Below, piece by piece: positions 24,710 to 34,333 of a DNA stretch of 64,000 nt (positions are counted from its first letter, which is position 1; each line of letters begins with the position of its first letter). The translations under genes were made by a program, and so were the position numbers. Origin of the DNA: Micromonospora pisi (lineage in GTDB: Bacteria > Actinomycetota > Actinomycetes > Mycobacteriales > Micromonosporaceae); the NCBI RefSeq assembly GCF_003633685.1, contig NZ_RBKT01000001.1:4588001-4652000 (forward strand), in the 5' to 3' direction. The notes under the pieces are model-generated. The model was not told where the DNA came from and ran no database searches. It saw only the letters and a program-made list of their open reading frames with translations.

Positions 24710-25498
24710 GTGAGTCGTACCCCTGCCCCGGACGCCGAGACCGACCTCGGCCGCAAGCGACGGGCCCGCCGGATGGGTCGGGTGCTGGCCGAGACGCACC
24801 CGGACGCCCACTGCGAACTCGACCACGACGGGCCCCTGCAACTCGCCGTGGCGACCATCCTCTCCGCCCAGACCACCGACAAGCGGGTCAACGAGGTCAC
24901 CCCGAAGCTCTTCGCCCGCTACCGCACCGCCGCCGACTACGCCGGCGCCGACCGGGCGGAGATGGAAGAGCTGCTCCGCCCCACCGGCTTCTTCCGCAAC
25001 AAGACCACCTCGCTGATCAACCTGGGCCGCACCCTGGTCGAGCGGTACGACGGCCGGGTGCCCGGCAAACTCACCGAACTGGTCACGCTGCCCGGAATCG
25101 GGCGCAAGACGGCGAACGTCGTCCTCGGCAACGCCTTCGACGTCCCCGGCATCACCGTCGACACCCACTTCCAACGGTTGGTACGACGGTGGAACTGGAC
25201 CACCGAAACCGACCCGGTCAAGATCGAATACGTGGTCGGCGCGCTCTTCGAGAAGCGCGAATGGACCATGCTCTCGCACCGGGTGATCTTCCACGGGCGG
25301 CGGGTCTGCCACGCCCGCAAACCCGCCTGCGGCGCCTGCACACTCGCACCGCTCTGCCCCTCGTACGGCCTCGGGCCGACCGACGCCCCGAGCGCGGCCA
25401 AGCTGCTCAAGGGGCCCCGCGCCCGGGAACTCGCGATCCAGGCCGGCGTCGACCCCGCGCTGGTGCCGGCCACCGCCGTGACGGCGGAGGCACCGTGA
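24710..25498 (+). CDS. nth: Endonuclease III (DNA glycosylase/AP lyase)
   Basis: Base-excision repair enzyme removing oxidised pyrimidines, 262 aa. Helix-hairpin-helix [14 protein letters not shown] with the catalytic Lys, catalytic Asp in VDTHFQRL, and the [4Fe-4S] ligands C-x6-C-x2-C-x5-C in [20 protein letters not shown] 24710 is preceded at 7 nt by TAGGCT, suggesting leaderless expression. The first gene of nth-tlpA-NUDIX-marP, linked by 4-nt overlaps up to the NUDIX gene. Confidence 0.95.
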   Translation: MSRTPAPDAETDLGRKRRARRMGRVLAETHPDAHCELDHDGPLQLAVATILSAQTTDKRVNEVTPKLFARYRTAADYAGADRAEMEELLRPTGFFRNKTTSLINLGRTLVERYDGRVPGKLTELVTLPGIGRKTANVVLGNAFDVPGITVDTHFQRLVRRWNWTTETDPVKIEYVVGALFEKREWTMLSHRVIFHGRRVCHARKPACGACTLAPLCPSYGLGPTDAPSAAKLLKGPRARELAIQAGVDPALVPATAVTAEAP

Positions 25499-26112
25499 AG
25501 CGTCCGCTCGCCGGGCTGCTCCTGCCCCTGCTCCTGCTCGCGGCGGCGTGCGGCCGGTCCGGCCCCGCCCCCGAGCCCGAACCGCCGGCACCCTTCGCCG
25601 ACTGCGCCGCGCTGACCACGCCGGTCGCCGCGTCGCCCGGGGCAACCGACAGCACCGCCGGACCGACCGGCCGACCGGACGGGTCGACAAAGCCGCTGCC
25701 GGCGATCGCCCTGCCCTGCTTCACCGGCGGCGCCGACGTGTCACTGGCCGACGTACGCGGACCAGCGGTGATCAACCTCTGGGCATCCTGGTGCCCGCCC
25801 TGCCGCAAGGAACTACCCGCGTTCCAGCGCCTCGCCCAACGGGCCGGCGGTCAACTGCGCGTCATCGGGGTGGACAGCAGGGACGACCGGGACGACGCCC
25901 GCGACCTCGCCACCGAGATCGGCCTCACCTTCCCCGCCCTCTTCGACGCCGGTGAGAAGCTCCGGACCGGGCTCGCCGCGCCCGGCCTGCCCGCCACCGC
26001 CTTCGTCGACGACCAGGGACGGGTACGTCACCTCGACGTCTCCGGCGCGCTCGACGACGCCACCCTCACCGCCCTGGTCGAACAGCACCTCGGGGTGGTG
26101 CTGCCGGCATGA
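25495..26112 (+). CDS. TlpA-like thiol-disulfide lipoprotein
   Basis: 205 aa. N-terminal lipoprotein signal with lipobox LAAAC (residues ~15-19), so anchored to the outer face of the membrane. Thioredoxin fold of the ResA/TlpA type: [20 protein letters not shown] with the redox [18 protein letters not shown], and the cis-Pro region GLPATAFVD. Likely reduces or isomerises extracytoplasmic disulfides. GTG 25495 overlaps the nth stop (GTGA). Confidence 0.9.
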   Translation: MKRPLAGLLLPLLLLAAACGRSGPAPEPEPPAPFADCAALTTPVAASPGATDSTAGPTGRPDGSTKPLPAIALPCFTGGADVSLADVRGPAVINLWASWCPPCRKELPAFQRLAQRAGGQLRVIGVDSRDDRDDARDLATEIGLTFPALFDAGEKLRTGLAAPGLPATAFVDDQGRVRHLDVSGALDDATLTALVEQHLGVVLPA

Positions 26113-26834
26113 GCCCTGAACTGCCCCCATGGTGCGAACCGCTGGTCAGCCGGGTCAGGACCGCCCGCACCGAGGACTTCACCCGACTCCGTACGCCCAG
26201 CACCGGCGGTCGGGCCAGCGCGGTCCTGGTACTGATCGGCGAGGACCCGGCGTACGGCCCCGACGTGCTGATGCTCCAGCGGGCGGCGACCATGCGTACC
26301 CACGCCGGCCAACCCGCCTTCCCCGGCGGTGCCGCCGACCCGGACGACACCGGCCCGGTGGCGACCGCGCTGCGCGAGGCGGAGGAAGAGGTCGGCCTCG
26401 ACCGGACCAGCGTGACCGTGCTGGCGCAACTCCCACCGCTCTGGATCCCGGTCAGCGAGTTCGTGGTCACCCCGGTCCTCGCCTGGTGGCACGCCCCGCA
26501 CCCGGTGCACGCCCGCCAGCCGGCAGAGGTCGCCCACGTCGCCCGACTCCCCGTCGCCGAACTGGTCGACCCCGCCAACCGGGTACGGGTCCGCCACCCC
26601 AGCGGCTGGATCGGCCCCGCGTTCCAGGTCCGGGGCATGCTCGTCTGGGGCTTTACCGCCGGAGTGCTCACCGCCCTGCTCGGCATGGCCGGCTGGGACC
26701 GCCCCTGGTCACAGGAGCGGATCGTCGAGCTTCCGCCGGTCGGCGCGACACCGGCCCCGTACGCCGGGAACGGGTCGGCAGGAGAGCTCGCCGAGCCCGG
26801 CACGGCGAGCGGATCGATCCTTCCCGGGCGCTGA
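26109..26834 (+). CDS. NUDIX hydrolase, CoA-pyrophosphatase type
   Basis: 241 aa. The UPF0035-like motif HAGQPAFPGG directly precedes the NUDIX box (GGAADPDDTGPVATALREAEEEVGL, i.e. G-x5-D...REAEEEVG), at about residues 70-98. This pairing marks the CoA/acyl-CoA diphosphatase group. One change: the first box Glu is Asp. ATG 26109 overlaps the tlpA stop (ATGA). The Pro/Gly-rich C-terminal tail is not conserved-looking. Confidence 0.88.
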   Translation: MSPELPPWCEPLVSRVRTARTEDFTRLRTPSTGGRASAVLVLIGEDPAYGPDVLMLQRAATMRTHAGQPAFPGGAADPDDTGPVATALREAEEEVGLDRTSVTVLAQLPPLWIPVSEFVVTPVLAWWHAPHPVHARQPAEVAHVARLPVAELVDPANRVRVRHPSGWIGPAFQVRGMLVWGFTAGVLTALLGMAGWDRPWSQERIVELPPVGATPAPYAGNGSAGELAEPGTASGSILPGR

Positions 26835-26858
26835 TTCGCCAACCACTACCGGCGGGCT

Positions 26859-26888
26859 GTCATCTACCGGCCCCGGTCCCCGTACGCT
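26859..26888 (+). promoter_or_regulatory. Putative leaderless promoter of marP
   Basis: TACGCT (26883-26888) lies 6 nt before GTG 26895, with TGTCAT (26859-26864) 18 nt further upstream as a possible -35. There is no Shine-Dalgarno sequence. It suggests that marP has its own promoter in addition to read-through from nth. Confidence 0.45.
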
Positions 26889-26894
26889 GGACCC

Positions 26895-28073
26895 GTGTCG
26901 GTGGTGGATGTGGTGCTGATCCTGCTCATGCTGGTGTTCGCCATCACCGGCTACCGGCAGGGCTTTGTCATCGGTGCGCTCTCCTTCACCGGTTTCTTCG
27001 TCGGTGCGCTGATCGGGCTGCAACTCGGACCGCTTCTGGCCGACCAGTTCTCCGGCGAGTCGATGCGGATCCTGGTCGCGCTGATCACGATCTTCGGGTT
27101 GGCGGTGCTCGGTCAGACCCTCTCCGGTTGGGTCGGCTCGCACCTGCGGCACGCGATCAGCAGTCCGGTCGGCCGCAAGGCCGACGACGTCGGCGGCGCC
27201 TTCGTCTCGCTCTTCGCGGTGCTGCTGGTCGCCTGGCTGGTCGCGGTCCCGCTCGGCTCGTCCTCCCTGCCCTGGCTCGCGAGCGCGGTACGCAACAGCG
27301 CGCTGCTGGACGCCGTCGACCACGTACTGCCCGCCCAGGCGCAGGCGCTCTCCAACCAGCTGCGCGACACGGTCGACACGAACGGCTTTCCGGACGTCTT
27401 CGGTGGCCTCGCCGCGACCCGCGCCCGGGAGGTCGCGCCCCCCGACCCCGCGCTGGCCGGATCGCAGGTGGTGGTGAACGGGCAGCGGTCGGTGGTCAAG
27501 GTGCTCGGCTCCGCACCGGCCTGCTCGCGGCGGATCGAGGGCTCCGGTTTTGTCTACGCCGACGACCGGGTGATGACGAACGCGCACGTGGTCGCCGGGA
27601 CCAAGTCGGTCTCGGTCGAGGTGGAAGGCGACCGGCACAACGGTCGGGTGGTCGTCTACGACCCGGAACGTGACCTGGCGGTGATCTTCGTACCGGGGTT
27701 GACCGCGCCGGTGATGCCGTTCGCCCCCCGCCAGGCGCCGAGCGAGGCGGACGCGATCGTGCTCGGCTTCCCGCTCGACGGTCCGTACAACGCGCAGGCG
27801 GCCCGGGTACGGGACGTCACAAAGATCACCGGTCCGAACATCTACGACTCCGGGGACGTCACCCGCGAGATCTACACGATCCGGTCGCTGGTCCAGAGCG
27901 GCAATTCGGGCGGCCCGCTGGTCGCACCGAACGGGCAGGTGCTCGGCGTCATCTTCGCCGCCGCCGCGGACGATCCGAACACCGGTTTCGCGGTCACCGC
28001 CGAGGAGGCCCGGCCGGTGGCGACCGCCGGTACCGAGCGCACCCGGGCCACCGGAACCGGCGCCTGCACCTGA
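26895..28073 (+). CDS. marP: MarP-type membrane-anchored serine protease
   Basis: 392 aa. The N-terminal ~165 residues hold four membrane segments of colicin V/CvpA type (VVLILLMLVFAITGYRQGFVIG onward). The extracytoplasmic trypsin-like domain carries the triad: His in MTNAHVVAG, Asp in DPERDLAVI and Ser in QSGNSGGPL. A cysteine pair (ACSRR and the final GAC) may form the fold-stabilising disulfide known in Mycobacterium tuberculosis MarP. In that species MarP gives acid resistance through cell-wall enzyme processing. Conserved fourth member of nth-tlpA-NUDIX-marP. Confidence 0.92.
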   Translation: MSVVDVVLILLMLVFAITGYRQGFVIGALSFTGFFVGALIGLQLGPLLADQFSGESMRILVALITIFGLAVLGQTLSGWVGSHLRHAISSPVGRKADDVGGAFVSLFAVLLVAWLVAVPLGSSSLPWLASAVRNSALLDAVDHVLPAQAQALSNQLRDTVDTNGFPDVFGGLAATRAREVAPPDPALAGSQVVVNGQRSVVKVLGSAPACSRRIEGSGFVYADDRVMTNAHVVAGTKSVSVEVEGDRHNGRVVVYDPERDLAVIFVPGLTAPVMPFAPRQAPSEADAIVLGFPLDGPYNAQAARVRDVTKITGPNIYDSGDVTREIYTIRSLVQSGNSGGPLVAPNGQVLGVIFAAAADDPNTGFAVTAEEARPVATAGTERTRATGTGACT

Positions 28074-28083
28074 CCCGGGGCGG

Positions 28084-28626
28084 CTAGTCGCGCTGGTCGC
28101 GGCGCCTGCGGTAGAGAACCTGGCGGCGCAGTTCGGGCGAATCGGGCTCGGGGTCGTCGAAGTCGTCCGTCGCGTCGGTGGTCATTCCGATCCGGTGCAT
28201 CACCGCCTGCGAGCGCAGGTTCGTCCGCGCGGTGACCGCCAGAATCTCGGGCAGTTCGACCGTGTCGAAGCCGTACGCGAGCACGGCCCGCGCCGCCTCG
28301 GTGGCGTACCCGTGCCCCCATGCCGACCGGGCCAGCCGCCAGCCGATCTCCACCCCGTGGAACGGCATCCCCTCGTCCACCCGGTCCAGGCCGGTGAAGC
28401 CGATGAACTCCCCGGTCGAGTGGACCTCGACCGCCCAGAAACCGAAGCCGTTGCGGTCCAGGTCGTCCTGGAACGCGGTCATCGATGCGGCGGCCTCGTC
28501 CGGGGTCAGCAGCCGGCCGAGATGCTCGCGGACCTCGGGGTCGGCGTTCATCGCCGCCCACACCGGCAGATCGGACTCACGCCAGTTCCGCAGCCGCAGT
28601 CGTTCCGTGACGATCTTGTGGGTCAT
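28084..28626 (-). CDS. GNAT-family N-acetyltransferase (RimJ/RimL type)
   Basis: 180 aa, ATG 28626. Starts TERLRLRNWRESDLPVW, a common opening of RimJ/RimL-like acetyltransferases, followed by FGFWAVEVHSTGEFIGFTGL, the acetyl-CoA site region IGWRLARSAWGHGYATEAARAVLAYGF, and the closing motif NLRSQAVMHRIGM. Acetyl acceptor unknown. Convergent with marP at 10-bp distance. Confidence 0.9.
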   Translation of the reverse strand: MTHKIVTERLRLRNWRESDLPVWAAMNADPEVREHLGRLLTPDEAAASMTAFQDDLDRNGFGFWAVEVHSTGEFIGFTGLDRVDEGMPFHGVEIGWRLARSAWGHGYATEAARAVLAYGFDTVELPEILAVTARTNLRSQAVMHRIGMTTDATDDFDDPEPDSPELRRQVLYRRRRDQRD

Positions 28627-28662
28627 GGCGCGAGACTAGCCCCGGGGTGCGCCCGACGGTCG

Positions 28663-30105
28663 TCAGGATTCGCTTGACGGCTCGCTGTCGCTGGTGGCGG
28701 CGCCGCCGCTTCCCGTCTCGGGCGCAGGCGCAGGCGGTGGCGCCGTGCCCACCCGGTCCCGTCGGCCCCTCGGGCGCCACAGCCCGTTCCGCGCGGCCTG
28801 CGCGTACTGGAGCCGGTTCACCAACAGGGCACTGCCGGTGAGTACGGCCACGAGCAGCGCGCTCCCGACCCAGACCCCCGACTGTCCGGTCGCCCCCTCC
28901 AGGCCACCGGCCGGCTGAGCCGCCCAACGAATCCGGCCACCCGGCGGCGCAACCTTGAGCTGGTCCGTCTGGTGGCTGCCCGATCCGCTCGCCGCACTCA
29001 CCCCCGGAGCCGGGCCGAAGCCGGCCTCACCGGGGGAGAGGTTGTCGTCGAGCGGGTTGAGCGGCACCGCCTCCACCTGTTCCGACAGTGCCGCGAGCGG
29101 GTTGACCAGACCGAAGCCGAACGTGTCGTCCCGGCCGGCCGGCCCCAGGTCACGGGCCGTACGGACCAGCCTGTTCACCACGTCGGCGGCGGACATGTGC
29201 GGCCACTTGGCACGGACCAGCGCCGCCGAGGCGGTCACCATCGGAGCGGCGAAGCTGGTGCCCTGGACCCGCCAGTACCCGCCGTCGCGGCCGGCGCCGT
29301 ACAGGCCGGTGGCGGGGGCGGTCAGCACCGTCTGCGAGCCGGTGATCGAATCAGCCCAGAGGCGGTCGCTGTCGCGATCCATCCCGGCGACCGCGACCAC
29401 GCCCGGCTCCCGGGCCGGGTACCAGACGTCGGTCGACGACGAGACGCCCCGGTTGCCGGTGCAGGCGATCACGACCACGTCGCGAACGAACGCGTAGTCG
29501 AGCGCGGCGGCCAGGGCCGGGCTGTTGCCGGCACCGCCGAGCGACAGGTTGACCACCCGGGCGCCGTTGTCGACCGCCCAGCGCAGACCCTTCGCGACGA
29601 TCATGGCGTCGTCGTAGCGGTTCTGCGCGTCCAGCACGCGGACCGGGAGGATCTTGGCTTTCGGGGCCAGACCCGCCACTCCGCGGGTGTCGTCGTTGCG
29701 CCCGGCGATCAGCCCCGCCACCGTCGTGCCGTGGCCCACCGGGTCGGTCTGCCCGTTACCGCCCGGCTGCACCAGGTCGAGACCGGGCAGCACCTGGCCG
29801 GCGAGATCGGGATGGCTACCGTCGACGCCCGAGTCGATCACCGCGACGGTGACCCCGTTGCCGGTCGAGACCTTCCACAGGGCCTTCGCGTTGAACTCGT
29901 CGAGCTGCCACTGCTCGTCGCGGATCGCGTCCACCCGGATCGGCAACGCCGCCGGCTGGGCCTGCGCCACCACGGGGCGGGTACGAGGCGCGGCTGTGGC
30001 CACGGCCGGACCGGTCAGGGTCGCCCCGACCCCGACCATGGCGAGCAGCGCCGACACGGCGACCCGTGCCCCGGCACTACGGTCTCGATACACCAGCCCT
30101 GTCAC
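28663..30105 (-). CDS. mycP: Mycosin (type VII secretion-associated subtilisin protease)
   Basis: 480 aa. Membrane-anchored subtilisin outside the cell, a structural and regulatory part of ESX-like secretion systems. Signal peptide (VAVSALLAMVGVGATLTGPAVATAAP), triad Asp ~89 (IDSGVD), His ~123 (GHGTTVAG) and Ser ~282 (GTSFAAP), a Pro/Gly-rich spacer, one C-terminal membrane helix (VWVGSALLVAVLTGSALLV) and a basic then acidic tail. Start GTG 30105; GTG 30093 is an alternative. Adjacent to eccC in the same direction. Confidence 0.92.
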   Translation of the reverse strand: MTGLVYRDRSAGARVAVSALLAMVGVGATLTGPAVATAAPRTRPVVAQAQPAALPIRVDAIRDEQWQLDEFNAKALWKVSTGNGVTVAVIDSGVDGSHPDLAGQVLPGLDLVQPGGNGQTDPVGHGTTVAGLIAGRNDDTRGVAGLAPKAKILPVRVLDAQNRYDDAMIVAKGLRWAVDNGARVVNLSLGGAGNSPALAAALDYAFVRDVVVIACTGNRGVSSSTDVWYPAREPGVVAVAGMDRDSDRLWADSITGSQTVLTAPATGLYGAGRDGGYWRVQGTSFAAPMVTASAALVRAKWPHMSAADVVNRLVRTARDLGPAGRDDTFGFGLVNPLAALSEQVEAVPLNPLDDNLSPGEAGFGPAPGVSAASGSGSHQTDQLKVAPPGGRIRWAAQPAGGLEGATGQSGVWVGSALLVAVLTGSALLVNRLQYAQAARNGLWRPRGRRDRVGTAPPPAPAPETGSGGAATSDSEPSSES

Positions 30106-30191
30106 AGCTTGGCCATTTCACCCCGGTGGAAACGTGATGCACGGAGGTTACCCCGTTTCACAGTGGTGGCGGGGCAAACGAGGTGAATCGA

Positions 30192-33100
30192 TCACACCGG
30201 GGGCAGATGGGCGAGCTGGATCAGCCGTACGCCCTCCTTCCGCGTGACCAACCGGCCCCGCCCCGGCGGCATCGGACCGGGACGTACCGCGCCCACCAGA
30301 GCACCCTCGTCCTTGTCCCCGGACATCACCAGGCCGGGCGAGGAAAGCTCGCGTAGCCGCTGGATGATCGGCTCGTAGAGGGAGCGGGACGCACCCCCGG
30401 ACCGACGGGTCAGCACCAGGTGCAACCCGATGTCCCGGGCCTGCGGCAGGAACTCCTCCAACGGGCGCAGCGGGTTCGCCGGACCGGTCGCGACCAGGTC
30501 GTAGTCGTCGACCAGGACGAACAGCTCCGGGCCGGTCCACCAGGACCGGTCCTTCAACTGCTGCGGGGTGACGTCCGGACCGGGCAGCCGGCGAGACATG
30601 TAACCCGCCGCCGACTCGATCAGCTCGACAGTTGCCGCCGCCGCCGTGCCGTACCCGATCAGGTGTTCGGTCTGGATCACCCCGAGCAGGCTGCGCCGGT
30701 AGTCGACCAGGATCACCCGGGCCTGCTCCGGCGTGAACCGGTTGGTGATCGACGTGGCCAGCGCGCGCAGGAACGACGACTTCCCGCACTCCGCGTCCCC
30801 GAAGAGCAGGAAGTGCGGTTCGCTCGCGAAGTCGAGCGCGACCGGACGCAGGTCCGCCTCGGAGATGCCGATCGGCAGCCGCAGGCCGCTGGTCCCGGAC
30901 AGGTCCAGCTCCGCGTACGGCAGCACCGGCGGCAACAGCCGCACCCGGGGGGCCGGTGGCCCGGACCAGCCGCTCGCCACCGCCTTCACCAGGGAAGGGG
31001 TGTCACCACCGAGACTGGTCAGCCCCGGCAGCGCGGTCAGGAAATGCAGACTCTCCGCGGTGATCCCGCGACCCGGCGTCTTCTCCGGCACGTTCGCCGC
31101 CGCACGCCGGGAGACGATCGAGTCGGTCGGGTCACCGAGCCGCAGTTCGAGACGGGAACCGAAGAGGTCCCGGATCGCCGGCCGGAAGTCCATCCAGCGC
31201 GGCGCGGCGGCGACCACGTGCACGCCGTACGACAGGCCCCGGGTGGCGATGTCGGTGATCATCGGCTCCAGGTCGTCGTACTCGCCACGCAGCGTCGGCC
31301 AACCGTCGACCACGAGGAACACGTCACCGAACGGATCCGCTCCCGGCCCGACCCCACCGGCCGCCCGCCGCTTGCGGTACGCCACCATCGAGTCCACCCC
31401 GAGATCGGCGAAACGCCGCTCACGCTCGGCGAGCAGAGTGGAGATCTCGCCGATGGTGCGCCGTACCGCCGCCGTGTCGAGCCGGCCGGCCACCCCGCCG
31501 ACGTGCGGCAGGTCGCGCAGCGCGGCGAGCGCCCCGCCACCGAAGTCGAGGCAGTAGACCTGCACCTCGGCCGGGGTGTGGGTGAGTGCCAGGCCGCAGA
31601 TCAGCGTCCGCAGCAGGGTCGACTTGCCGCTCTGCGGCCCGCCGACAACGGCGACGTGCCCGGCGGCCGAGTCCAACGCCAACCAGAGCAGGTCCCGCCG
31701 CTGCTCGAACGGCTTGTCGATCAGCGCCACCGGCACCTGGAGCGCGCCGTGCAGCTCCGGGTTGCCGAACGTCAGGCCCCGGGCCGGGTCGCCGACCACC
31801 GGGCCGAGCAGTTCGTCCAGCGCCGGTGCCTGGGCCAGCGGCGGCAGCCACACCTGGTGTGCCGGCGGCCCCTGGCCGATCAGCCGGGAGACCATCACGT
31901 CGAGCAGGCTCTGACCGGCCGGCACCTCCTCCGGCACCGGCGCGGCGGTGGGCGCCGGATCGGGCACCGGCACGAAGTGGGTCGAGTAGTTCAGCAGGCG
32001 TGGCGCACCGCCCTGGCCAGCGCCGGCCCCGCCGAGCCCGTCCCGGCGGAAGGCGCCGGAGACGTACGCGGCCTTGAACCGCACCAGCGGCTCGGTGCCG
32101 AACTTGAGGTAGCCGTGCCCGGGGGAGCGGGGCAGTTCGTAGGCGTCCGGCACGCCGAGCACCGCCCGGGACTCCAGCGCGGAGAAGGTCCGCAACCCGA
32201 TCCGGTACGACAGGTGCGTGTCCAGGCCACGCAGCCGCCCCTCCTCCAGCCGCTGCGAGGCGAGCAGCAGGTGTACGCCGAGCGACCGGCCCAACCGCCC
32301 GATCTGGACGAAGAGGTCGATGAAGTCGGGTTTGGCGGAGAGAAGTTCGGAGAACTCGTCACAGATGATCAGCAGGGACGGCAGCGGTGCGAGCGCCGCT
32401 CCACCGCCCCGGGCCTTCTCGTAGTCGCGGAGGCTGGCGAAGTTGCCGGCCCGGCGGAGCAGCTCCTGCCGCCGGATCAGCTCACCGTTGATCGCGTCCA
32501 CCATCCGGTCGACCAGGGGCAGCTCGTCGGCCAGGTTCGTGATCACCGCCGCGGTGTGCGGCAACCGGTCCAGTGAGGAGAAGGTCGCGCCGCCCTTGAA
32601 GTCGACCAGGACGAAGTTGAGCGCCTCGGAGGAGTGCGTGGCGGCGAGCCCGAGTACGAGCGTACGGAGCAGCTCCGACTTGCCCGAGCCGGTCGCGCCG
32701 ATCAGCAGCCCGTGCGGGCCCATGCCGTCCTGCGCCGACTCCTTCAGGTCCAGCTCGATCGCACCACCGTCGCCGCCCACACCGATCGGCACCCGCAACC
32801 CGTCCCGGGCCGGGCGGGGCGCCCAACCCTGGGCGGTGGTGAAGTTCTCCGGGTCACCGATGCCGAGCAGATCGGCCAGGCCCATCTCGGTGTTCAGCGG
32901 CGTGTCGGCCCCCTTCGCGGCGGCCGCCAGCCGCAGCGGCGCGAGCCGGCGGGCGACCGCCTCCGCCTCCACCACGGTCAGCCGGTCCGCCGTGCCGACC
33001 TCCGCCTGCCCGTCCATCGTGTACGTGTCCAGGCGCCCGCCGCGTACCTCCAGCACCAGCGTCGAGCGGTCCAGCAGCCGGGGCGGTGGGCTGTCCAGGT

Positions 33101-34199
33101 CGATGATGGTCACCGCGTCGATGCCGCCGTCGCTGACCAGCGCCGCCGCCCCGGTCAGGTCACCGCCGTCGAGGACCACCACCACATGCGGGCCGTCGGT
33201 CGCCGGACCGGCCGGGCTGAACCGGGACCGGTTGCCGAGCACCTCGTCGAGCAACTGTTCGAGTTCGGTGGCGGAGCTTGCGACCAGGCGTACGGGTCCG
33301 AGCGCGTCGACCCGGTTCGGGTGCTGCGCGTGCGGCAGCCACTTCAACCACTCCCAGAGCCCGCGACGCTCCGGACCGGCGCAGACCGCGATCAACAACT
33401 CGTCCGGGGCGTGGAAGACGGCGAGTTGGGTCAGCATCGCCCGGGCCAGCGCCTGCGGACCCTCGGCACCGGTCCCCGGGGTGCCGGGACCGGATTCGGT
33501 CCAGCCCAGGTCGGGCCGGCCCAACTCGACCCGGGGCGCCTCACCTCGGACGAAGACCCGGGCGAACGCCCGCAACGAGAGCGCGACCGGCAGGTCTGGC
33601 ACCACCGCGTACGCGTCCAGGAACCGGCGCAGCGCCCCGGCGGTCATCGGCTCCAGATCCTCCAGCGGCCGGGTGACCGGCGGGATCAGCGGGGTGGCCA
33701 GGGTCTGCGGGCCGACCGCGACCCGGACCACACCGAAGTCCGGATCGGCCGGTCGACGCTCCCAGACCCGGTGGCTGCCCACCGTGGACCAGAGCCGGGC
33801 CGGGTCGGGGTGCCGGTAGAAGAGCCCGGCGCGCTGCTTGCCGGCGGTCTCCCGGACCCGGCGACGCAGCGTCGCCAGGTGCCGCAGGTACTCCCGGCGG
33901 GCCGCCATCATCTCCGCCTTCTTCGGCGTGCCGGAGGCACTACCCCAGGAGGACGCGAGCATGGCCAGCGACGACACCCCGAACATCGCGCCGACCACGT
34001 ACGAGTAGGCGCCGCCACCACGGCCGAACATCATCGCCATCGCGACCGAGCCGCCGAGCATCGGCAGCACCATCATCAGTTGCTGCATCCGCCCACCGGC
34101 GGCGGCCGGGATCTCCGGTGGCGGGTCCACTGGCAACTCACCCGTCGGAATGTCCGGCGCGGGTCGGCGTGGAGGCCGCTTGATGACAACCGTGCTCAC
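30192..34199 (-). CDS. eccC: EccC-type FtsK/SpoIIIE ATPase of type VII secretion
   Basis: 1335 aa. Motor ATPase of an ESX-like system. Two N-terminal membrane segments at ~40-80 (LMMVLPMLGGSVAMAMMF, AYSYVVGAMFGVSSLAML), then three ATPase domains: P-loops GATGSGKSE (~501), GGPQSGKST (~855) and GDAECGKSS (~1134), with Walker B strands LLIICDEFSE, FLVVDGWP and FVLVDDYD. The first is the best conserved, as usual. GTG 34199 gives VSTVVIKRPPRRPAPDIPTG, the standard EccC opening. Shares a 134-bp gap with divergent eccD. Confidence 0.94.
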   Translation of the reverse strand: MSTVVIKRPPRRPAPDIPTGELPVDPPPEIPAAAGGRMQQLMMVLPMLGGSVAMAMMFGRGGGAYSYVVGAMFGVSSLAMLASSWGSASGTPKKAEMMAARREYLRHLATLRRRVRETAGKQRAGLFYRHPDPARLWSTVGSHRVWERRPADPDFGVVRVAVGPQTLATPLIPPVTRPLEDLEPMTAGALRRFLDAYAVVPDLPVALSLRAFARVFVRGEAPRVELGRPDLGWTESGPGTPGTGAEGPQALARAMLTQLAVFHAPDELLIAVCAGPERRGLWEWLKWLPHAQHPNRVDALGPVRLVASSATELEQLLDEVLGNRSRFSPAGPATDGPHVVVVLDGGDLTGAAALVSDGGIDAVTIIDLDSPPPRLLDRSTLVLEVRGGRLDTYTMDGQAEVGTADRLTVVEAEAVARRLAPLRLAAAAKGADTPLNTEMGLADLLGIGDPENFTTAQGWAPRPARDGLRVPIGVGGDGGAIELDLKESAQDGMGPHGLLIGATGSGKSELLRTLVLGLAATHSSEALNFVLVDFKGGATFSSLDRLPHTAAVITNLADELPLVDRMVDAINGELIRRQELLRRAGNFASLRDYEKARGGGAALAPLPSLLIICDEFSELLSAKPDFIDLFVQIGRLGRSLGVHLLLASQRLEEGRLRGLDTHLSYRIGLRTFSALESRAVLGVPDAYELPRSPGHGYLKFGTEPLVRFKAAYVSGAFRRDGLGGAGAGQGGAPRLLNYSTHFVPVPDPAPTAAPVPEEVPAGQSLLDVMVSRLIGQGPPAHQVWLPPLAQAPALDELLGPVVGDPARGLTFGNPELHGALQVPVALIDKPFEQRRDLLWLALDSAAGHVAVVGGPQSGKSTLLRTLICGLALTHTPAEVQVYCLDFGGGALAALRDLPHVGGVAGRLDTAAVRRTIGEISTLLAERERRFADLGVDSMVAYRKRRAAGGVGPGADPFGDVFLVVDGWPTLRGEYDDLEPMITDIATRGLSYGVHVVAAAPRWMDFRPAIRDLFGSRLELRLGDPTDSIVSRRAAANVPEKTPGRGITAESLHFLTALPGLTSLGGDTPSLVKAVASGWSGPPAPRVRLLPPVLPYAELDLSGTSGLRLPIGISEADLRPVALDFASEPHFLLFGDAECGKSSFLRALATSITNRFTPEQARVILVDYRRSLLGVIQTEHLIGYGTAAAATVELIESAAGYMSRRLPGPDVTPQQLKDRSWWTGPELFVLVDDYDLVATGPANPLRPLEEFLPQARDIGLHLVLTRRSGGASRSLYEPIIQRLRELSSPGLVMSGDKDEGALVGAVRPGPMPPGRGRLVTRKEGVRLIQLAHLPPV

Positions 34200-34333
34200 G
34201 CCACCATCCCGTCGAGTGCACCGCGCCCGCTCATCCGATCTCCCCCTGACGCTCGGTCGGCAAAGCCCGGCCCATGGTAGGTAAAGTGCGGTCGTCTGCG
34301 CAGCCGTGGCGGTCCGGTGATGGGGGAAAGTCA

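Noticed and set aside
30420-34280. Several long plus-strand open frames opposite eccC
   Set aside because: They lie antisense to three well-conserved ATPase domains and show no protein-like features.
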